This document shows, in pieces, positions 32,401 through 39,998 of a stretch of DNA of 51,183 bases (positions are counted from its first letter, which is position 1; each line of letters starts with the position of its first letter). Origin of the DNA: Pirellulales bacterium. GTDB taxonomy: Bacteria; Planctomycetota; Planctomycetia; Pirellulales; JAEUIK01. The DNA is taken from positions 1 to 51,183 of the forward strand of contig JAHBXR010000033.1 in NCBI GenBank assembly GCA_019636335.1, in the 5' to 3' direction. Position numbers and translations under genes: made by a program. Below the pieces are notes generated by a model. The model was not told the origin of the DNA. It made no database searches and saw only the letters and a program-made list of their open reading frames with translations.

Positions 32401-34815
32401 GGGCGTCGGCAGATCCCAACTCTCGGTGGTGACGGCGTTGCGTCGGCGGGCGGCGTTCGTGTCGGTTACGAAGGACTGCGGCGCGAGTTGCAGCAACCGA
32501 TCGGGGAGCATGCTGGCGTCGAGGTCGTTGGTGCGTAGCAGTCGCTCGAGTTCTTCGGGAGTAAAGGGGGCATCGACCGGCACCATGCCTGCCGCGCTGG
32601 CATAGGTCCGCTCGCGCGCCTGCCACGAGAGATTGATCTTGTAGGGGTTCGTCGCGCGATCGGCGAATTCGTTCAGCCCGGTACGCTCGCGATAGTCGGT
32701 CGGGGCGGGCAAGCCCCAGTAGGGGAGGCCGCGCAGGTCGAGACCGAGAGCGCCATTGCCGTTGATGTCGGGGGGGGTGCCATAGGCACCGGGCGTGGCG
32801 AAGAGGGCGTACTCGGGGTTGTGATAGGGTTGGAGATTTGCCGAAGCGGCGTTCAGCGATAGCAGCGACAGGCCCGGCAGGTCGTAGTGCTGGAGCAGCG
32901 ATTCCCAATCGGGATTGAACTGCATGGTGGGATCGAACGCCAGGCCGTCGAAGAAGGTGAGTCCCGGTCCTGGTACCCGCGGAAAACCTGCCGGCAGGAC
33001 GGAGAAGCTGCGTCCGAACTCGCCATAGCGGCCGGGGAGGGGAGCTGCGCTGTCGACGCCCAGGATGCGGCTGTACTCGCCCGTGGGCACGCCCAGGGAG
33101 TTGGTAAAGAGTCGCGAGAGGTTGATTTCGGCCGGGCCGTAACCGAGTCCGACGGGCAAGGGGGTAGCCGTGTTGGCCAGACCGCCCGCGTAGGGACCGA
33201 GGACGGTCGTCGCACCGAAGGAGGCGACGCTCTGGCCCAGCGGATTGAAATTCGGATTCGCCGTATCGTAGGCAAGCTGTGTCACGTTGCCGTGCGCGTT
33301 GAGGTTGAGCTTGCCATCCATATCGAGACACATGACGGCGAACATCGGCTTGTAGCGCGTGCCATTGGGTGCCGTTTGGATGGGGAGCCCTAGATCGACC
33401 CAAATGCTATCGGCCACGCCGTCGCCATCGTTGTCGACATCCCAGGGCCCGAAGCGAGGATCGTAGTTTGGATTGCTGCCGGTGAAATTCCGGTGGTGAG
33501 CGATGTCCGGGCGGAGACTAACGCGCCGGCGCAGATCGGCCGGTACAGGACTGGGGGGCGTGGAGTGATCCCACGTTCCATTCGAGCCCGCCTGGTTGAT
33601 CCAATAGTTGATCAGATCGGGTCGGTGTAACGAGGGAAGGATGCCATTGGCGGGGAAATTGGCACCTCCGGCCGGGAGCGTGCGCATGCCGAGCAGCATG
33701 TTCTGATAGTCGGGGGCATCGTAGTCTTCGTCGGCGCCACCGGGACCGGCCGGATCGAAAATGGAATGGTGTTGCCAGTTGGTATAACCCGCGTTCTCGT
33801 ACGCAGGACCCGTTCGCGCCATGAAGGCCGGGTTCGGCATGAGGGCGAACTGGCGGCCGTTAGGGCCGCTGGCGTTGAGTAGCTTGCTCGCGGCGTACGT
33901 ATTCGGGTCCAAGCCAAAGCCCGTGCCGTTGAAGGGCATGCCGTTGATGACGAAGCGATCGCCAGGGCGTGGAGCGCCGCGTGTGGACCACGCCGTGGCA
34001 CTGGCTGCCTGCATACTGTCGAAGGGGAGCAGCGTGAACACGGCGATCGGCGGCGTGGACGCCGTGTTCACGGTGTAGCCCACGATGCGCGTCGACTGCC
34101 CAGCGGCGGGGCCGTCGATCATGGTGAAGAGGCGGCCATTGTAGAAGTTGTCGGTGTCAGCCAGTCGACTGTCGTCGCCGAGGCCAAATTCGTCGGGCTC
34201 GTCGACGGTTCCGTCCCCATCGTCATCGATGCCGGCGCGTCCCAAGGGGATCAGATCGGGGCCGTAAGGAGTCACGACGATCTGTAGAAACGTGCCCGCC
34301 TTGAGGATGGTGGGGAAGGTAAGGTTGGTGCCCCCGTTAGGTACCGTAACGGTAGTGGGTGCAAAGCCGTTGAAAGCATCCGTTCCGAACGCGGGATCGA
34401 CGAACGGAATTTGTCCGCGCACGCCGTCGTTGCCGTACATGTCTTCGAGCAGGCTGTGCGTTTGCAGGACCGAGGTCGGTTCGTTGGTGCCGCGGATGAC
34501 TTGCAGGGCGGCCTGGTGGAGCAGGGCCTGCGGAGGGTCGCCGCGGCGTTCGACGTGCGCCGCGGCTCGGGCGGTGCGCTTGGCCTGCGCCGCCACCAGC
34601 ACGTAGGTGAGCAGCGCCAGGGCCATCATCGTCAGCAGACCCAGCACAACGACCAGAATCACGCCACGCCGGCCTCGGCGGGCCGGCGAGTGGTCAGTGG
34701 TCAGTGGGCAGTGGGCAGAAGACGAGTTGCCCACGCGGCGGCGCGGAGCTTGCGGAGGCGCAGAATTGTCGGTTGCGCTTGCTGGGCGTGGCGCTTGTTG
34801 GTTGCTCGTTCGCAT
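29422..34815 (-). CDS. giant GspK-like pseudopilin
   Basis: A 1797-residue protein, about five times the usual GspK length. AGGAG stands 7 bases before the ATG at 34815. A 51-residue leader built partly from repeat sequence ends ARRGRRG; the predicted cleavage leaves VILVVVLGLLTMMALALLTY as the mature N-terminal helix. Position 5 is Val, not Glu, as is known for GspK. The large body has four Asp-rich calcium-loop-like motifs (DDDGDGTVDEPDE about 196, DVDNDGDGVADS about 457, DDNGNLIVDEPQ about 881, NDGVINANDE about 915). In type II secretion GspK caps the pseudopilus tip. It is the last gene of the prepilin series, 273 bases after the previous one. Confidence 0.83.
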   Translation of the reverse strand: MRTSNQQAPRPASATDNSAPPQAPRRRVGNSSSAHCPLTTDHSPARRGRRGVILVVVLGLLTMMALALLTYVLVAAQAKRTARAAAHVERRGDPPQALLHQAALQVIRGTNEPTSVLQTHSLLEDMYGNDGVRGQIPFVDPAFGTDAFNGFAPTTVTVPNGGTNLTFPTILKAGTFLQIVVTPYGPDLIPLGRAGIDDDGDGTVDEPDEFGLGDDSRLADTDNFYNGRLFTMIDGPAAGQSTRIVGYTVNTASTPPIAVFTLLPFDSMQAASATAWSTRGAPRPGDRFVINGMPFNGTGFGLDPNTYAASKLLNASGPNGRQFALMPNPAFMARTGPAYENAGYTNWQHHSIFDPAGPGGADEDYDAPDYQNMLLGMRTLPAGGANFPANGILPSLHRPDLINYWINQAGSNGTWDHSTPPSPVPADLRRRVSLRPDIAHHRNFTGSNPNYDPRFGPWDVDNDGDGVADSIWVDLGLPIQTAPNGTRYKPMFAVMCLDMDGKLNLNAHGNVTQLAYDTANPNFNPLGQSVASFGATTVLGPYAGGLANTATPLPVGLGYGPAEINLSRLFTNSLGVPTGEYSRILGVDSAAPLPGRYGEFGRSFSVLPAGFPRVPGPGLTFFDGLAFDPTMQFNPDWESLLQHYDLPGLSLLSLNAASANLQPYHNPEYALFATPGAYGTPPDINGNGALGLDLRGLPYWGLPAPTDYRERTGLNEFADRATNPYKINLSWQARERTYASAAGMVPVDAPFTPEELERLLRTNDLDASMLPDRLLQLAPQSFVTDTNAARRRNAVTTESWDLPTPNMAAMPNDLIDDLFDTATGVVSSGRGLGVVEILRERLRNAGINVNNLANFNAVVRAYLPPEVIAGQRLDLNRPLGNGIDDNGNLIVDEPQEATAEGYATSIFPGASTNFDLSNDGVINANDELARQALAKQLYCLVWMLIDDQYLVRLQNASGLAPAEARQELARQIAQWAVNVVDFRDRDSIMTPFEYDVNPFTDDTGAGTNPWNVDGVITAGSADNALAYRGLVWGTERPELLLTESLAFHDTRTENLDNDAGGDGVYDASGDPDTDDDFDQRFQPRGSLYVEIYNPGNPWDAPPAELYGGPAVDRGIDLDRMAGTSPVWRLMIAKPTASGHKDPDDPFDPLPSTDAERAVYFTTTEPTSISDVTTRYYTSQAVASELLPGRYAVIGSAASSDVTSSTNVGRRTGPDYPRNIQLRPDVSITDGTGTNVYPSTTNEIQVPLGVAINQPSSLNISEPLAGYPPADVAPNQYSVPYDEPLDITVGYDPLLQSYGTHESFRMIHLQRLANPTLAWNPESGKAGHNPAIPVNPYLTVDSLPVDLTVYNGDENGYMGMDEPRFTAAPPGSMKFNSRQRNGGASYNIWAQTSDAPSVATEINPLTNSTLGYLNESFGMAWNTTNAPNLSGTKSDGSPITAADYRGTPMTPFPWFTWLNRPFVNQYEILQVPAERSSKLLAAHTLRQAGDDPYQPDDDNTAAPWYQNYPYRHLPNFFYTVDALATEPAAHLYRLFEYVHVPSPFAGTEDFLNPLTMAIPPVAGEPALPFHPPYNRVSRYREPGKVNLNTIGDQEVWRALTADHPGMPNFDQLVDSRRGYPDTSGDMVAQNNASPTFFANPFRSFAGNDLVPLDTLRQPIGFTRRDIETTLLRSKRDASGQPTNDPLFAADSASLATNTTQNPYFRYLGLQKLGNKVTTRSNVYGVWITVGYFEVDDTAMSSLNGRPDGIQIGAELGSDTGNIQRHRAFYLIDRSIPVAFERGHDHNVENCILIKRFIE

Positions 34816-35088
34816 GGCCTCTCTCCTGTTCGCCTCTCAGTGGTCGGTGGGCAGTGGCCAGTGGCACAGGTCGCTGGCCTGTGCGGAACTAGTTTTGTAG
34901 GTCAGGTACCCCGTACCTGACCTACTTCTGCCATCGAGTCGGCCACGTCGCGTTGTGCGTGAAACCTTTCTTCGCGGTCTTGGCGCCTTCGCGGTGAATC
35001 GTCTCTTGCCTCGCGTTTGGGATGGTTTTGCTGCCGTGTTCTCCGCGAGCACTTTTTCGTTGGTTTTGTCACGCACGGGGTGCGCGAC
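34816..35088. repeat. repeat-filled spacer between two prepilin genes
   Basis: Contains GTGGTCGGTGGGCAGTGG-type strings (34840-34862), CACAGGTCGCTGGCCTGTG at 34865-34883 and a perfect 13-bp-arm palindrome GTAGGTCAGGTAC / GTACCTGACCTAC at 34897-34925, then a 'cttcgcggtc ttggcgccttcgcgg' block near 34973. No gene. Confidence 0.68.
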
Positions 35089-36603
35089 CTACCTCACGCC
35101 GAAGGCCCGGGTGTCGAGCCGCATGGTCTTTTCGTACACGCCGACGACGCCGTCGACGATCGTGGCGTAGACGGTGATTTTTCCCGACGGTGGAGTTAAA
35201 TCGTCGGCATCGGCGTAGAGGGAGCCAAAGACAGTAACGCTGCTCCGCCAGAAATCGGGACCTGAGAGTGTGACATCCTGGTACCACTCGGTTACCACTC
35301 CACCAGACACCGCTGAGGTAAGAGGCCCCGCACTGACGACGCGATACCAGCGAAAGACGGCGCCGCTGACGCCGTTACCGGGCAATAGCCAGGCGCTCAG
35401 CATGATCCATTGCCCCGGCTTGACTGCGGGAAAGTCACTGTTTTTCGGCTGGTTGGGGTCGTTGTTACCGAGCGTACCGACAGGCAGGCGTAGTCGCACG
35501 TCGCCGCCTCCCAGGCCGATGCCGCTCATGAAATCGCAATAGACCAAACGCTCGGTGGGAGGCGTGCCGACGCGATTTCCGATGTCCTCGGGCGCGAGCT
35601 CGACGATGCGTTTTTGAAAGACGACGGTCGAGACGATGTACGACTGGGGTCGCTCAGCGGCGGGGAGGTTGGCGGTGTGCTCGTTGAGATACGGCGCGAT
35701 CGTGACCATCCACGAGTAGTCGCCCGTGTATTGGCGCACCTGCCCGGCCGTGCCGAGGGAGGCGAAGGGGCGGCCGTCGGGCTGATTGTCGGGGAGGCCG
35801 AAGACGAGATCGTCGCTCGAGCGGAAGAGTCGTTCGGTCTGGGCGAGCGACATGGGGAGCGTACTGCCGGGCCACGCGCGGAGCGCCACGCGCTGCATGC
35901 GGGGAGGATTAAGCGATTGCAAGTGGTCGTTGTCGGGGTCGGGATTGTTATCGAGCCGGTAGGGGAAGCCCCAGCGACGATCGATGGGCGTTCCCTCGGG
36001 GACTGCCCGGGCGAGGAACATGGGATCGAGGCAGACCGCGTTGCCGTAATCGAGGGGTGAGGTCTCGAAGGGAATGGTCTCGTTCGTGCCGTCGGGCATG
36101 TCCATGTCGCGCCAGGCGGTGCCGGCGTCGGGATCGAGCCAGTTGTTTTGATTCAGCCAATCGCGGACCTGGACGTCGCGGAAGGCGGCTCGGCCGAGGT
36201 TGCTGGTGCGGTCGTTGCGCACGGCGGTGGCGACGTCGGAGCCGCCGACCGGGATGAGGGCCGCCAGCCCGAGAATGCCGACGGTCATGACGAACATCGA
36301 CAGCAGGACTTCGGTGAGGCTGATGCCGCGCCGGCCTTTGGCCGGCGAGTGGTCAGTGATCAGTGGGCAGTGGGCAGAAGAGGAGGTGCTCACGCGGCGG
36401 CGCGGAGCTTGAGGAGGCGCGGAGTTGTAGGTCAGGTACCCCGTACCTGACACTTCTTGGTGTTGGCTGAACCTGTTCGAAACGGCTGCGTTGTTCGCTT
36501 CGCTCGTGTCAGGTAGAGGGCTACCTGACCTACAACAAGCTTGCTCCGCGACTCCGCGGCTTTGCGTGAGGCTTGGAACGATTGGCAGAGTGCTGTGGTT
36601 CAC
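35089..36603 (-). CDS. PilV-like prepilin with 93-residue repeat-derived leader
   Basis: A 504-residue prepilin-like protein. The start is the GTG at 36603, one base after the stop of the upstream gene, with GGGAGG 8 bases before it. A 93-residue leader follows, which translates the palindromes at 36508-36533 and 36427-36451 and the 36330-36425 module, ending AKGRRG. The predicted cut leaves ISLTEVLLSMFVMTVGILGL, with Glu at position 5, the type IV pilin signature; the following IPVGGSD fits PilV-like minor pseudopilins. The body (about 410 residues) is unusually large and has no known catalytic motif. Reinitiation at a GTG 22 codons before the cut is an alternative start. Confidence 0.78.
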   Translation of the reverse strand: MNHSTLPIVPSLTQSRGVAEQACCRSGSPLPDTSEANNAAVSNRFSQHQEVSGTGYLTYNSAPPQAPRRRVSTSSSAHCPLITDHSPAKGRRGISLTEVLLSMFVMTVGILGLAALIPVGGSDVATAVRNDRTSNLGRAAFRDVQVRDWLNQNNWLDPDAGTAWRDMDMPDGTNETIPFETSPLDYGNAVCLDPMFLARAVPEGTPIDRRWGFPYRLDNNPDPDNDHLQSLNPPRMQRVALRAWPGSTLPMSLAQTERLFRSSDDLVFGLPDNQPDGRPFASLGTAGQVRQYTGDYSWMVTIAPYLNEHTANLPAAERPQSYIVSTVVFQKRIVELAPEDIGNRVGTPPTERLVYCDFMSGIGLGGGDVRLRLPVGTLGNNDPNQPKNSDFPAVKPGQWIMLSAWLLPGNGVSGAVFRWYRVVSAGPLTSAVSGGVVTEWYQDVTLSGPDFWRSSVTVFGSLYADADDLTPPSGKITVYATIVDGVVGVYEKTMRLDTRAFGVR

Positions 36604-36604
36604 G

Positions 36605-38290
36605 TTAGAGCCCTCCCATGGCCTGGCCTTCGAGGGCGAATTGACGCGATTGGCGGACGCGATCGGCGATGGGTCTTACTTCGGACGGATTCGATGTTGC
36701 GATAGCAGCCGTGGGATCATCGATAGATGGAACTGCATACATTTCCGTTGAGTTAATCTGCCCGCTTCGTGGATTGATCGTGACCCAGAGGTTTTCCAAA
36801 TCCATGAAGTTAAACGTAGCGAGTTGTTCTTCGGCGAGATCTTCTTTTTCGCTCGTAACGGTCGTCGAATCGAGTTCGATCGCCGCAAGCAAGCTCGGGT
36901 CGGTCACGGTGGTGACTGGCACACGCGCCCGTTGGCCGATGAGAAAATGGATGGACCCTGATGGAAAGTCTTTTATTTGTACACCTAACGCGTTTGGTCG
37001 ATAAAGTCCCTCGACCGAGCCATCAGGAGCGAATACAACCATTATGCCCAATGGCGTATGCCCTGCGATGATTTCTCCAGCGTGCGGGTCCTGTTCGTAA
37101 GCGGTTCCGCTCCATCCCGACGCGGTGTGATCTCTGATGACAAACGGTTGCAGTGTATTGCCCGTATTTCCAGTTGCATCTCCCGAAAATCCGAGGTCGA
37201 TCACGATGCCGGCGGGCAATTGCACGGGGGGCGTGCTGGTGCGCTTTGGCTGTCGGAAGACCTGGTAGGGAACCGAGGTGCCGGCGGGCAAATTAAACGC
37301 CGGTACGGTCCCGTTCACCGGCTCGCAGGTCTTAGGAGAACCGGTCGCATTGACAATACGATACAGATGCCCCTGATAGTTGAACTTGATAAGGTCGCCC
37401 GGCTGTACGCGGTTATTCCATGCGTCAATGACCGTGAATTCGTGATTATTTCCTGTGGCGGTGGCGCGCGACGCCGTTGTATCGCCCGCGTAAGTCGGAG
37501 GGACCTGGCAGCGTGAGAGATTGATGCACATCTCGGGCGCATTGGGAAAGCGTTCGAAGATGACGCCGGTGGCGCGGCCGGTGCGGAGGGCTTCGGAGCG
37601 GGCGCCGGCGAGGTAGGCCGTCACTAGGCGCGAGGCCTCGCGGACCTGACGGCCGCGCATGGCTGGGGCGATGACCGGAATGGCGAGCGCCGTGACCGTC
37701 AGCACGATGAAGATCACCACCAGCAGCTCGACCAACGTCATGCCGCGCCGGCCTTTGGCCGGCGAGTGGTCAGTGGTTAGTGGGCAGTGGACAGCAGATG
37801 AAGATGAAGATGTGCTCACGCGGCGGCGTGGCGGCGTAGTGTCGTGGTGCCGTGGTGGTAAATCCAACGGTTTGGACCACGACGACACAACGGCACGACG
37901 AGGTGCCTTGTAGGTCAGGTACCCCGTACCTGACACTTGTTCGGACGAGCATAGCTCGGCTCTGGGTGGCACTGGCTTTGCCAGTGTCTGGTGAATTGCC
38001 GTATCGCAGTCATCCCACTGCCCACTCGATCGTTCGAGTCGAGCCTGGCGCGTGGCTGCCGTTGTGGACTTGGAATACGGTTGCTCGACTCCCTGCAGCA
38101 CTGGCGGAGCCAGTGGCACCCTGGGGGGCTTACTTGAAGGGGCTAAGCTGGCACCTTCGCTCGTGTCAGGTAGGGGGCTACCTGACCTACAAGGCAGAGC
38201 CAGTGGCGCCAGGTGTCGTCGCCGCGTTTGCTCTGCGGCTCCGCGGCTCCGCGTGAGCCATGCCTGAAATAGCAGGTGCAGCGCCATCAT
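36605..38290 (-). CDS. GspH-like prepilin with 183-residue repeat-derived leader
   Basis: A 561-residue protein. The ATG at 38290 overlaps the upstream stop (TGATG) and GGAGG lies 7 bases before it, which supports this start; ATG 38287 is also possible. The leader of 183 residues translates several palindromes (38165-38190, 38099-38115, 37970-37986, 37910-37934) and the 37743-37845 module, ending AKGRRG. Mature protein starts MTLVELLVVIFIVLTVTALAIPVI with Glu5, then a helix (REASRLVTAYLAGARSEAL) typical of GspH/FimT minor pseudopilins. The body of 378 residues is beta-rich. All stop-free repeat sequence is kept in frame across about 550 bases. Confidence 0.77.
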   Translation of the reverse strand: MMALHLLFQAWLTRSRGAAEQTRRRHLAPLALPCRSGSPLPDTSEGASLAPSSKPPRVPLAPPVLQGVEQPYSKSTTAATRQARLERSSGQWDDCDTAIHQTLAKPVPPRAELCSSEQVSGTGYLTYKAPRRAVVSSWSKPLDLPPRHHDTTPPRRRVSTSSSSSAVHCPLTTDHSPAKGRRGMTLVELLVVIFIVLTVTALAIPVIAPAMRGRQVREASRLVTAYLAGARSEALRTGRATGVIFERFPNAPEMCINLSRCQVPPTYAGDTTASRATATGNNHEFTVIDAWNNRVQPGDLIKFNYQGHLYRIVNATGSPKTCEPVNGTVPAFNLPAGTSVPYQVFRQPKRTSTPPVQLPAGIVIDLGFSGDATGNTGNTLQPFVIRDHTASGWSGTAYEQDPHAGEIIAGHTPLGIMVVFAPDGSVEGLYRPNALGVQIKDFPSGSIHFLIGQRARVPVTTVTDPSLLAAIELDSTTVTSEKEDLAEEQLATFNFMDLENLWVTINPRSGQINSTEMYAVPSIDDPTAAIATSNPSEVRPIADRVRQSRQFALEGQAMGGL

Positions 38291-39996
38291 CACTGGGCCT
38301 CCGTCAGGTGGTTCGTGATGTTGTCGAGGTGGACCCATTCGCCGGTCGGACTGAACGCGCCGGTGGCGATGTCGAGCTTTCCGGGGGTGCCGCGGCGGAC
38401 GTATTCACCGTCGGCAATCCACCAGTAATAGGGATCGGTGTAGTTGCTGATCAGTGTGGCGCGATCGGGATCTGACAGGCCAGCATCATCTCGATCGAAG
38501 CGGATGCCGAACTCGCCATCGGGTCCGGCCGACATGATGAGGGGGGCGAGGCGGTAACCTTGCTTCAACACTTGCGGCGGTGACGGCAGCGGAAGATTCC
38601 CCGGCTCGGAATTGGCCATCACCGTGGCAGGTGTGACGGGGCGCGGGTCGAAGGGATTCGGGTCGGGATCGATGAGGTTGTCTGCGGCGATGCCGGAGAT
38701 GAGGTCGGTGATCAATCCCCACGGCGAAGACAGTAGAGACAGACCCACGATGGCGGGGTCGTTCACATAGCCCGAGGGCCAGCGGATCCAGCGGAGCGGC
38801 TTGCCCCAGGCGTCGATGAACTCGGGCATGCCGTCGCCGTCGGTATCGCCAATGTCCTTTTGGGAGAAGTGGACGCCGCCGGAGTCCTCGTCGCCGGTGG
38901 CGGTGGTCATGATGAGGTAGAGCATTTCGGCCGACGTGTTGGCATCGCCGAGTGCCTTCACGGCGGCGACCACCTGGGCCATGTCAGTGGGGTCGTCGGC
39001 GTTGGCGGCGGCGGCGGTGAGGACCCGGAGTTGATAGGCGCGCGTGATGGCGGGCACGTACTCTTGTTCTGGGGTCGCGAGGTGGTTGTCGGGCCGCTTG
39101 ATGCCAGCGGGAAGGTTCTGCCAATCGAAAAAGAGACCGTTACTGTGGAACTCTTGATCGAGATTGGGAATCGACATATCGAAGTATTGGAGATTGAGAT
39201 CCTCGTACATGTCGGGCAGCTCCATCCGCATCGTTTCGTAGAGGAAGATGAGCTGCGCCTGGGCGATCGAGTCCAACACGGTGGGATCGGATTGCGCGCT
39301 CGTCAGCAAGTTAGGCGGTAGCACGAGGGGCATGCGGCGCGATTCGTATTCTTCCCAGCGCTGCATCATCTGGTTGTGCAGCTTGTTGATGAGCGAGCGG
39401 GTCCGTTCGTGTCGGGCGCGTTCCGTGGCGAGGAAGAGCGCGCCCAGCAGGACCGAGGCGAGGATGGCGATGATCGCCACGACGGCCAGCATCTCGACCA
39501 GCGTGAAGGCGCGCCGGCCTTTGGCCGGCGAGTGGTCAGTGGTCAGTGGGCAGTGGGCAGAAGAGGAGGTGCTCACGCGGCGGCGCGGAGCTTGCGGCGG
39601 CGCGGAGATTTGCTGACGCATGATCTCCTGTTCTCCTGTCCACTGCTCTCCTCTCTCGCGCAGCGCGGGTGGCACTGGCTCTGCCAGTGTTTGGTGAGTT
39701 GCCGTATCGCAGTCATCCCACTGCCCACTGCCCACTGTCCACTGTCCACTCGATCGTTCGAGTCGAGCCTGGCGCGCGGTTGCCGTGGTTGACTTGGAAT
39801 ACGGTTGCTCGACTCCCTGCAGCACTGGCGGAGCCAGTGGCACCCGGAGCACTGCGACCAACGGCTTACGCCGTTGGTGCCCGGCCAGTGGCACCCGGGG
39901 GAGCTTACTCGAAACGGCTGAGCTTGCCGCTTCGCTCTTGTCAGGTAGAGGGCTACCTGACCTACAGGTTGTTCGCTGTTCGTGCGCGGATCGCAT
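38290..39996 (-). CDS. GspG-like prepilin with 163-residue repeat-derived leader
   Basis: A 568-residue protein from the ATG at 39996, two bases after the upstream stop; its GGAGG is 13 bases away. An inner ATG at 39621 has two AGGAG sites just upstream and would give a 38-residue leader (MRQQISAPPQAPRRRV onward), so it may be the main start. Cleavage after AKGRRA leaves FTLVEMLAVVAIIAILASVL with Glu5. The body (about 405 residues) has a DTDGDGMPEFID loop and ARHERTRSLINKLHNQMMQR helix, like the major pseudopilin GspG but larger. It shares a 354-bp, about 96 percent identical 5' block with the next prepilin gene upstream. Confidence 0.77.
   Translation of the reverse strand: MRSAHEQRTTCRSGSPLPDKSEAASSAVSSKLPRVPLAGHQRRKPLVAVLRVPLAPPVLQGVEQPYSKSTTATARQARLERSSGQWTVGSGQWDDCDTATHQTLAEPVPPALRERGEQWTGEQEIMRQQISAPPQAPRRRVSTSSSAHCPLTTDHSPAKGRRAFTLVEMLAVVAIIAILASVLLGALFLATERARHERTRSLINKLHNQMMQRWEEYESRRMPLVLPPNLLTSAQSDPTVLDSIAQAQLIFLYETMRMELPDMYEDLNLQYFDMSIPNLDQEFHSNGLFFDWQNLPAGIKRPDNHLATPEQEYVPAITRAYQLRVLTAAAANADDPTDMAQVVAAVKALGDANTSAEMLYLIMTTATGDEDSGGVHFSQKDIGDTDGDGMPEFIDAWGKPLRWIRWPSGYVNDPAIVGLSLLSSPWGLITDLISGIAADNLIDPDPNPFDPRPVTPATVMANSEPGNLPLPSPPQVLKQGYRLAPLIMSAGPDGEFGIRFDRDDAGLSDPDRATLISNYTDPYYWWIADGEYVRRGTPGKLDIATGAFSPTGEWVHLDNITNHLTEAQ
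39494..39847. repeat. 354-bp duplicated 5' block, copy 1
   Basis: Aligns without gaps to 41008-41361, with 14 mismatches counted by eye. It covers the prepilin cleavage site codons, the leader from the inner ATG (39621), the AGGAG sites, and the palindromes at 39673-39689 and 39823-39839. A shorter third relative lies at 37970-38120 in the next gene downstream. Confidence 0.85.
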
Positions 39997-39998
39997 GA

